Source of the DNA: Anaerolineales bacterium HSG24
GTDB taxonomy: Bacteria > Chloroflexota > Anaerolineae > 4572-78 > J111
NCBI GenBank assembly: GCA_030377895.1
Contig: JAUCGB010000016.1
Span: 1-50,832, forward strand
Length of the DNA stretch: 50,832 nt
Reading direction: 5' to 3'
The position numbers and the translations under genes were made by a program. This document shows, one piece after another, positions 45,312 to 50,832 of the stretch (positions are counted from its first letter, which is position 1; each line of letters begins with the position of its first letter). The notes beneath the pieces were generated by a model. It was not told the DNA's origin. It did no database searches and saw only the letters and a program-made list of their open reading frames with translations.

Positions 45312-46370
45312 CTATCCATTGCTCATCGACTTGAGACGGAGACTGGTCAGCCCGAACATGACTATGCTCAAGCCACTATAGATGACTAGATAAATTAGCC
45401 AAGGCATAATAAAATAGCCACCGATAGAGCGTTCATAGCCAAGCACCTCCCATAGTATATCCTCATTATAGTTATCGTAAAATATAGCGGATACAAGACC
45501 TGCCCCAATCGGGTTGAGACTGACCACCAATCCCCAACCATAAAAATTGATGGTGCCGCCCCACTGGTCAAACCCCATAACATCCATACTGAAGGAGACC
45601 GGAACCATCAACAAGGGTGGCACGATAAATAGAAGAGGTAGCACCAACCCGTAAGTTATCATCATGGCGCTGGTGATACCCCGCGCTATACTAGAGACAA
45701 ACAGCCCGATGGTGGTGAAGGCCACTCCGGTCACAAAAAGCATCAGTATGGCGACGATGACCTCAATCAAACTGACCCCCCGCACGCTAAAACAGAGTAA
45801 TAGCAATGTCCAGACTGCGCCAACTGGGGCGAGGACGTAAACCAAGGCCGAGAGTAGTTTGCCCAAGACGACACGGTGCGCTGGCAAGAGGCTAATCAGC
45901 AGAATATCCAGCGTTTGGCGTTGACGCTCTCCGGCGATGAGACTGGCCGACATGGTCGGAGCGAAGAGGCCCAGCAACACCAGAGCAAAGCTGACTGTGG
46001 TGTAAAACAGTCTGCGAGCAAACCACGGCAGAACCTCATCGGAGAAGGTGTATAGATCATCGTAAACATCAGTGACAAAATCATAGACATCCTCTTGGGT
46101 TAGGGCCGCTATCTCTTGCCGCGTCTCGTCGATAAATAAACGAGCTTCGGCAGTGGTTTTTTGGGGGTTGGTCACAAACATCACCAGTGGCAGAAGTAGT
46201 CCCAACATGAGCATGCCGATTAGCCCTATAACCATGCTAAAAACAGTGATACCGATTGGGCTGTAGGTAAGCGCGGTCAGGCCGATGGAGGCTCCAAATC
46301 GCCAGTTGCTCCGTTTGGTGTAGAGGGTATGTAACAAGATTGGATTTTTTCGGATACTCAAAATGTTCAT
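45312..46370 (-). CDS. ABC-2-type transporter permease
   Basis: A 352-residue membrane protein with about six to seven TM segments. The segment ASLIAGERQRQTLDILLISL, followed by VVLGKLLSALVYV, is the conserved ABC-2 export permease motif. These permeases pair with an ATPase to export drugs, polysaccharides or lipids. No ATPase gene is adjacent on this strand, so its partner is unknown. No good ribosome site precedes the ATG at 46,370. Confidence 0.85.
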   Translation of the reverse strand: MNILSIRKNPILLHTLYTKRSNWRFGASIGLTALTYSPIGITVFSMVIGLIGMLMLGLLLPLVMFVTNPQKTTAEARLFIDETRQEIAALTQEDVYDFVTDVYDDLYTFSDEVLPWFARRLFYTTVSFALVLLGLFAPTMSASLIAGERQRQTLDILLISLLPAHRVVLGKLLSALVYVLAPVGAVWTLLLLCFSVRGVSLIEVIVAILMLFVTGVAFTTIGLFVSSIARGITSAMMITYGLVLPLLFIVPPLLMVPVSFSMDVMGFDQWGGTINFYGWGLVVSLNPIGAGLVSAIFYDNYNEDILWEVLGYERSIGGYFIMPWLIYLVIYSGLSIVMFGLTSLRLKSMSNG

Positions 46371-46478
46371 TGTTTACAGAATTTCATTGTTTCTAACAAA
46401 GCTAAGGTTGGGATGCGGATAAACACGGCTTTTCTTGTGTTATCCGTGCTTATTTATATCAATTCATGTCCAAAAATC

Positions 46479-46577
46479 GGTAGTCCTGCACAAATAGTGA
46501 TGGCAGAATCCGGAGTGCAAGGCTTGCCTTGCATGCAAAGCAAGCTTTGCACTCCTTATCACTCCCTTTGCACCACT
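46479..46577. repeat. GTAGTCCTGCA-family element with a different core
   Basis: Ends match the 90-bp elements (GGTAGTCCTGCA; ATCACTC.CTTTGCACCACTA), but the centre is an unrelated palindrome, GGAGTGCAAGGCTTGC / GCAAGCTTTGCACTCC. No target duplication is visible. The rest of 46,371-47,079 holds a second element and no coding frame. Confidence 0.65.
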
Positions 46578-46710
46578 AATAGACAAATTTTTGAAATTCG
46601 TTCATCTGCCCAATCAGTGAATCAGATTATTTAGCATCTCCCCCGATTATAACCATCTTCTCAGTCTTGGGCAATTGCGTTGCTCATCATCTAAATCTTT
46701 GGTATACTGC

Positions 46711-46738
46711 TTGACACAATTTCTAAGGGAAATATTCA
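46711..46738 (+). promoter_or_regulatory. Candidate promoter of pheS
   Basis: TTGACA (46,711-46,716) and TATTCA (46,733-46,738) are 16 bases apart. The -10 is poor, and the start codon is 340 bases downstream across an inserted element, so support is weak. Confidence 0.3.
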
Positions 46739-46763
46739 CTATCCAGCAAGTCATCTGAACGCA

Positions 46764-46927
46764 CTCAGTACCCGACAGAAAAGTTAGCAAAACTAATTAG
46801 CACAGAGTTTCACAGAGGAACACGGAGATTCACAGAGAAAAAGCGATTTATTTTTTCCTCTGTGCATCTCTGTGTTCCTCTGTGTTCCTGTTTTAGCTTT
46901 TCCTAAACTACTTTGTTGGGTAGCAAG
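46764..46927. repeat. 164-bp MITE-like element (TACCCGAC family), target duplication tgaacgca
   Basis: Ends CTCAGTACCCGACAG and TTGTTGGGTAGCAAG, with CACAGAG/CTCTGTG hairpin inside. The direct repeat tgaacgca (46,756-46,763 and 46,928-46,935) is exact over eight bases. Lies between the candidate pheS promoter and pheS, so it would be in the leader RNA if that promoter is real. Confidence 0.82.
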
Positions 46928-47079
46928 TGAACGCAGAGCGTTCAGGTATACATTCCCACGCAGAGCGATGGGAACGAGTTAAATATGGTAATAAATTTGG
47001 ATACAAGTCGCAAAACATGGGCTTTGAAAATCCGTGTTAAATCGCGTTTATCCGTGTCCAACTATAATCGGAGATAATT

Positions 47080-48105
47080 ATGTTAGAACAACTAGAAACC
47101 CTTGCCAAAACTGCTGAAACTGAGTTGAGCCAACTCAACACCAGTGAAGCGTTGAGCGCGTGGAACAGTAAATATATTGGACGTAAAGGCCAAATTCCTC
47201 AAATGTTGCGGCAGGTCAGCCAACTGCCCAAAGAGGAGCGCCCCACCTTTGGACAGCGAGCCAATCAACTAAAGAAATCGCTCGAAGCGGCCTACGAGCA
47301 GACATCGAGCGTAGTCAAATCAGCAGAGATGGAGCAATCTATGGCTGAGGGAGCAATTGATATCAGCCTGCCCGGACGACCTTTATCACGCGGGCGGCTC
47401 CATCCAAGCACCCAAACGCTGCGCCGTATCTACCAAATTTGGGCCGACATGGGCTTCCAGATTTATCACAGTCGGGATGTGGAAACGGACGAGATGAACT
47501 TTCAGTTCCTCAACTTCCCCCCCCATCACCCAGCCCGGGAGATGCAGGACACCTTCTACACCACCAATCCCGACCTGTTACTGCGAACACACACCTCCCC
47601 CGGCCAAATTCATGCCATGCGAGAGTTCTGCCCCGAGCCGATTCGAGTCATTCTGCCGGGCATGTGTTATCGCAATGAGCAGATTACCGCTCGCTCTGAG
47701 ATTCAGTTCCATCAGGTAGAAGGGTTAGCTGTAGGGCACGGCATCCGCTTTAGCGATTTGAAAGGCACGCTGATTAACTTCACCAATCGGCTCTACGGGC
47801 AAGGCCGTCCGGTGCGCTTCCGAGCCAGCCACTTCCCCTTCACCGAACCCTCCGCCGAGATGGATGTGGAATGTTTCCTGTGCGACGGAAAAGGATGTAA
47901 AGTCTGTAAATATGCCGGTTGGTTAGAGATTCTGGGTTGTGGCATGGTGCATCCCAACGTGCTACGAAATGGCGGCTACGACCCCGCCGAGTTCAGCGGC
48001 TTCGCCTTCGGCATGGGGCCAGAACGAATCACGATGCTCCGTCATGGTATTGAAGATATTCGTTACTTCTGGGGTAACGATTTGCGATTTTTGAAACAAT
48101 TCTAG
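47080..48105 (+). CDS. pheS: Phenylalanine-tRNA ligase alpha subunit
   Basis: Charges tRNA-Phe as the catalytic alpha subunit of the alpha2-beta2 enzyme, in the cytoplasm. The 341-residue chain has an N-terminal coiled-coil region, then the class II core with motif 2 (MCYRNEQITARSEIQFHQVEG) and motif 3 (GFAFGMGPERITMLRHGI). Residues in ECFLCDGKGCKVCKYAGW add a four-Cys cluster that may bind zinc, as in some Chloroflexota-type sequences. A GGAG site precedes the ATG. The partner pheT normally follows at once, but here the next sequence is repeats and an HTH gene, so pheT must be elsewhere. Confidence 0.95.
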   Translation: MLEQLETLAKTAETELSQLNTSEALSAWNSKYIGRKGQIPQMLRQVSQLPKEERPTFGQRANQLKKSLEAAYEQTSSVVKSAEMEQSMAEGAIDISLPGRPLSRGRLHPSTQTLRRIYQIWADMGFQIYHSRDVETDEMNFQFLNFPPHHPAREMQDTFYTTNPDLLLRTHTSPGQIHAMREFCPEPIRVILPGMCYRNEQITARSEIQFHQVEGLAVGHGIRFSDLKGTLINFTNRLYGQGRPVRFRASHFPFTEPSAEMDVECFLCDGKGCKVCKYAGWLEILGCGMVHPNVLRNGGYDPAEFSGFAFGMGPERITMLRHGIEDIRYFWGNDLRFLKQF

Positions 48106-48134
48106 CTCTTTTTGCCTCTGCCTATTTCATGGCA

Positions 48135-48160
48135 GCTATCAACGTAAGCCGAGACATGTA
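48135..48160. repeat. Truncated GGCTATCAAC-family element
   Basis: Twenty-six bases (GCTATCAACGTAAGCC...) match the left end of the 104-bp element at 16,092; no right end follows. Lies 30 bases after the pheS stop. Confidence 0.6.
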
Positions 48161-48190
48161 TTAATGTTTGTTAAGGATATGTAATTTTAC

Positions 48191-48280
48191 GGTAGTGGTG
48201 CAGAAGTAGTGATATAGGTCTGTTACCTACCCGCAAGTTCTAAACTTGCGGGTAGGTGATCACTACATGTGCAGGACTAC
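48191..48280. repeat. 90-bp palindromic element with 9-bp target duplication
   Basis: Inverted copy of the element at 25,394-25,483, same length, core hairpin at 48,225-48,257. Flanks taattttac (48,182-48,190) and caattttac (48,281-48,289) agree at eight of nine bases. Confidence 0.83.
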
Positions 48281-48321
48281 CAATTTTACTTAAGGGAAAA
48301 CATATAAGCTACAAATAAAAA

Positions 48322-48557
48322 ATGGTAAAGAAAATTCATAATCGTGTAAAAGAACTTATTGCGAAAAAAAACGACGAACTGGTAAACGTTATCCTTATCG
48401 TGATATTGCATTGTCTACGGGGTTAAGTAAAAATACTGTGGGGAAATGGGTGCGTAATGAAACGCAGGAGTATGATCGTGGCGTTATAGCTAAGTTTTTA
48501 GAATATTTTGCTTGTGAGATTTCTGATTTGTTTGTTTATGAGGAAACAGATGATTAG
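48322..48557 (+). pseudogene. Small HTH (XRE/Cro-like) regulator interrupted by a -1 frameshift
   Basis: The frame from ATG 48,322 reads MVKKIHNRVKELIAKK and then runs out of HTH sense. The -1 frame from 48,363 reads GKRYPYRDIALSTGLSKNTV, then KWVRNE and FLEYFACEISDLFVYEE to TAG at 48,557, an excellent XRE-type helix-turn-helix and dimer tail. The switch falls at a run of eight A (48,364-48,371) inside GCG AAA AAA AAC. One extra A would give a single 78-residue protein. It may be a broken gene, a sequencing error in the homopolymer, or programmed -1 shifting, since A AAA AAC is a classic slippery heptamer. No ribosome site precedes the ATG. Confidence 0.7.
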
Positions 48558-48560
48558 AGG

Positions 48561-48638
48561 AGAATTTCCATGCCCCACACCATGCAACCTATCTTGCGAG
48601 AATCGAGTATTTTTATTTACTCGGCAAACCATATATAA
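48561..48638 (+). other. Duplicate of the trmO start region
   Basis: A strong GAGGAGA site and ATG at 48,570 open a 22-codon frame beginning MPHTMQPI. Twenty-one bases (48,569-48,589) are identical to 49,918-49,938 at the start of trmO, which encodes MPMPHTMQPI. The rest is unrelated. It looks like a leftover or copied trmO 5' end. Confidence 0.65.
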
Positions 48639-48679
48639 TAAGGGTATCGGCAATCATCCTAGCAAAACAAGGCAACACC

Positions 48680-49846
48680 ATGGCGACAACTGAACGGACT
48701 GAGTTAGACCCACTCTTCAAACAGATACTGGTTTCATTAGGCCAAACCCTAAATTTTACCCCCCAAACCGAGGTTGAGGTGAGCCGTTTGCCACGAACGA
48801 TTGATGTGGTGATTGAACTGCCACATCCCGAAGACCCAAAACGGCTGGCACAACAAACGCCGTTCATTCGGTTCGCTGAGCATAATCAAATTGAGTTCAA
48901 AGGAAAAGCAGACCGTCTGCATATTGCGGGCTATCAACTCATCAGAGGACGAAGTCTGTTTTATATGAGTGAACATCAATTGTTGCCTCCTCAAATGAGT
49001 GTCTCAATTGTTTGTGCTGGTAAACCAAACAAACTCCTGCAAACGAGTATGTTTGGTTTTCAAGCAATCGAACCTGGATATTATTTGGGGAACGAACAGC
49101 CACCCACTCTTATTATTGTGGTCAACGAACTACCGTTGATACCGAAAAACTATCCTCTCCTGTTGTTCGCCTCATCAGAGCAAAAGTTTCGACAGTTTTT
49201 GCAAGAAATCATGGCTGATACAGCCTATCATATCTATCTACATTATGCTTATATCGTCCGCCCGACGATAACTAAGGAGGAAATAACTATGGCTGAAAGT
49301 GCTTACATCACCAAAGAAAACCTAGAGTTTATAATACAAGATGTTGGGGAGCAATTAATGCCCCTAATAACCGACACCGTGTTGATTCAGAAATCGCCCG
49401 CGTTTCAGACGCTGTTGGCTGAACAACAGGTCGTACTCGTTGCTGAACGCGAGAAACAACAAGTCTTACTGGCTGAACGTGAGAAACAACAAGCCTTACT
49501 GGCTGAACGCGAGAAACAACAAGCCTTATTGGCTGAACGCGAGAAACAACAAGCCTTACTGGCTGAACGTGAGAAACAACAAGCCTTACTGGCTGAACAA
49601 GAAAAACAACAAGCCTTACTGGCTGAACAAGAAAAACAACAAGCTCTACTCGTTGCTGAACAGGAAAAACATAAACAACAACTTTTACAAACCTTACTTC
49701 GTTTATTGCGCCACCGTTTTACTACTATTCCTAAAATACTAGTTCGGCGCATCGAGACGACCACCGACCTTAAACTCTTAGAAAAATGGCTGGATAAGGC
49801 GTTAGAGGTAAACGATATAGCCGAGTTTGACCACTTAACTACCTGA
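48680..49846 (+). CDS. PD-(D/E)XK/DUF4351-type protein with 10-residue repeats
   Basis: A 388-residue protein. The N-terminal part (about 1-190) has TIDVVIELP and, further on, NQIEFKGKADRL, an Asp...ExK spacing that fits a PD-(D/E)XK nuclease-like fold of the Rpn type. A helical segment with seven copies of a 10-residue unit AEREKQQALL follows (about 255-330), probably a long charged helix. The C-terminus LLRHRFTTIP, then LKLLEKWLDKALEVNDI, matches the DUF4351 tail, which is also helical. Such Rpn-like proteins promote recombination-linked DNA breaks or are defence-associated; which applies here is unknown. It lies between two copies of the trmO start. Confidence 0.7.
   Translation: MATTERTELDPLFKQILVSLGQTLNFTPQTEVEVSRLPRTIDVVIELPHPEDPKRLAQQTPFIRFAEHNQIEFKGKADRLHIAGYQLIRGRSLFYMSEHQLLPPQMSVSIVCAGKPNKLLQTSMFGFQAIEPGYYLGNEQPPTLIIVVNELPLIPKNYPLLLFASSEQKFRQFLQEIMADTAYHIYLHYAYIVRPTITKEEITMAESAYITKENLEFIIQDVGEQLMPLITDTVLIQKSPAFQTLLAEQQVVLVAEREKQQVLLAEREKQQALLAEREKQQALLAEREKQQALLAEREKQQALLAEQEKQQALLAEQEKQQALLVAEQEKHKQQLLQTLLRLLRHRFTTIPKILVRRIETTTDLKLLEKWLDKALEVNDIAEFDHLTT
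49445..49654 (+). repeat. Seven tandem 30-bp coding repeats
   Basis: Units start GAACGCGAGAAACAACAAGC and differ by only a few third-position and Arg/Gln changes; the period is 30 bases, so the reading frame is kept. The high identity suggests recent expansion. The antisense frame is open only because the unit lacks stops. Confidence 0.9.
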
Positions 49847-49912
49847 TATGTGCATATCATTCATATCATTACTTCCGCACTACCCAAAATTAGAAGCACG
49901 CGGAGAGATTTC

Positions 49913-50668
49913 ATGCCCATGCCCCACACCATGCAACCCATCGGCATTATCCACTCATGCTTCAAAGAAAAGTTCGGCATCCCCCGCCAAGCGGGGTTAG
50001 CCCCCGATGCCCGCGCCACGCTCGAACTGCTCCCCCCCTACAACCGGCCCGAAGCCTTAACTGGCTTGGACGGATTCTCCCATGTCTGGTTGTTGTTTAT
50101 CTTTCATGGGAATCAAAAGCCGCAAAACAAGCAACGTAAAAACTGGAAGCCCACCGTCCGTCCGCCTCGTTTGGGAGGCAACAAACGACTCGGCGTGTTT
50201 GCTACTCGTTCCACCTACCGTCCGAATTCTGTGGGATTATCGGCGGTTGAACTGACCGGATATGGTCAGGAGCATGGCAAGCTGGTTTTACATCTACGTG
50301 GGGTTGATTTATTGGACGGAACGCCGATCATCGACATCAAACCCTACCTGCCGTATAGCGACAGCATCCCCACGGCCACTGGTGGTTTCGCCCCCTCTGC
50401 CCCCAGCCAAAGCATGACCGTTGAGTTCACACCGTCCGCAGAAGCAGTTTGTCAGGAAATAGAGCAGGCTATTTATCCCAATTTTAGGCGTTTGGTGAGC
50501 CAGATATTGAAGGATGACCCCCGCCCTGCATATTATGGTACAAAGCCACAAAAAAACCGCTTTGGCATCAAACTGCTCGACTTTGATTTGCAATGGCAGA
50601 TTGAAGGGATTGAAGGGAATGACGGGAACAAAATCATGGTGCTAGACGTTAAGAGAATAGAAACGTGA
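49913..50668 (+). CDS. trmO: tRNA t6A37 N6-methyltransferase TrmO (TsaA/YaeB family)
   Basis: A 251-residue protein of the TsaA fold that transfers a methyl from SAM to N6-threonylcarbamoyladenosine at position 37 of certain tRNAs. The motifs QPIGIIHSCF, LDGFSHVWLLFIFH, LGVFATRSTYRPNSVGLSAV and LLDGTPIIDIKPYLPYSDSI are all present. The C-terminal domain after residue 150 (AVCQEIEQAIYPNFRRLV) is the usual family extension. The start is set at 49,913, where GGAGAG lies seven bases upstream; a second in-frame ATG (MPMPHTMQP) follows within six codons. Only 66 bases separate it from the previous stop. Confidence 0.92.
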   Translation: MPMPHTMQPIGIIHSCFKEKFGIPRQAGLAPDARATLELLPPYNRPEALTGLDGFSHVWLLFIFHGNQKPQNKQRKNWKPTVRPPRLGGNKRLGVFATRSTYRPNSVGLSAVELTGYGQEHGKLVLHLRGVDLLDGTPIIDIKPYLPYSDSIPTATGGFAPSAPSQSMTVEFTPSAEAVCQEIEQAIYPNFRRLVSQILKDDPRPAYYGTKPQKNRFGIKLLDFDLQWQIEGIEGNDGNKIMVLDVKRIET

Positions 50669-50832
50669 AAACGTGAGGAGCATCTCCAAAGAGCTACGCA
50701 CCTTGGTAGGGCAATTGCATCTAATAATTTTGCAAAATGGGTGATACGCAAAATTTTTAAAGGTATTTCGACGAATTCACGAAATAATCGAAACATGAGA
50801 TTATTTACAAAATTCTAATTGATACCCCGTTA
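50669..50832. other. No feature recognised
   Basis: The last 164 bases are AT-rich. No coding frame, hairpin or repeat end that matches the other elements was found; the next gene would begin outside the window. Confidence 0.6.

Noticed and set aside
46371..47079. T-box or other leader riboswitch before pheS
   Set aside because: No T-box sequence or specifier arrangement was recognised; the region is mostly inserted repeats.
49445..49654. Regular 30-bp direct repeats, possible CRISPR array
   Set aside because: The units abut without spacers, keep one reading frame and lie within a coding gene; they are a tandem coding repeat.
49405..49860. Open frame on the minus strand giving a Cys/Ser-rich protein
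   Set aside because: It is the antisense of the tandem repeat and is open only because the repeated unit has no stop on that strand.

Overview
This 50.8-kb window looks like a chromosomal segment of a free-living bacterium, most likely a Chloroflexota (Anaerolineae-like) member. That placement is inferred from gene style: a kinase/WD40 giant, a Ras-like GTPase, an FmdB zinc-ribbon protein, a DUF4351-type protein, a PheS with an extra Cys cluster, and fused lipoprotein solute-binding proteins. No rRNA, tRNA, CRISPR array, phage block or full-length insertion sequence was recognised.

Layout. 0.4-9.1 kb: a phosphohistidine-swivel enzyme with rifampin-phosphotransferase-like architecture, a PPP-type phosphatase, ATP-dependent PEP carboxykinase with a clear terminator, and a complete tungstate ABC transporter (tupABC). 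9.1-16.0 kb, minus strand: a methyltransferase, an MscS channel, a lipoprotein of three fused family-1 solute-binding domains, and a voltage-gated-like K+ channel. 16.5-21.8 kb, minus: a 1761-residue kinase/WD40 protein. 22.2-25.4 kb: a TetR regulator and an FtsX/MacB-type permease that share an operator. 26.3-30.2 kb, minus: an AAA ATPase with a nuclease-like tail and a glycosidase/muramidase fusion. 30.7-33.4 kb: a DHH phosphoesterase, FmdB, and an anchored C39-like protein. 33.9-45.2 kb: a Ras-like GTPase, then a tightly packed run: a sugar-binding lipoprotein, a double-binding-domain protein, a 1390-residue multi-TM Cache/SBP protein, a two-repeat secreted protein, a HAD hydrolase, and a CinA/NadD-like fusion. 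45.3-50.7 kb: an ABC-2 permease, pheS, a frameshifted HTH gene, a PD-(D/E)XK/DUF4351-type gene with 30-bp internal repeats, and trmO.

The intergenic DNA is full of small non-coding palindromic elements. At least four kinds are visible. Many copies are flanked by 9-bp (in one case 8-bp) target duplications, and some are nested inside each other. One 165-bp copy sits exactly within the original start codon of the CinA/NadD-like gene, turning ATG into GTG and moving it away from its ribosome binding site.

The strongest candidates for undescribed biology are two sets of solute-binding domains without any ABC permease or ATPase. One set is fused as a triple and lies beside two ion channels. The other lies in an operon with a seven-TM, Cache-plus-SBP membrane protein, preceded by a Ras-like GTPase.
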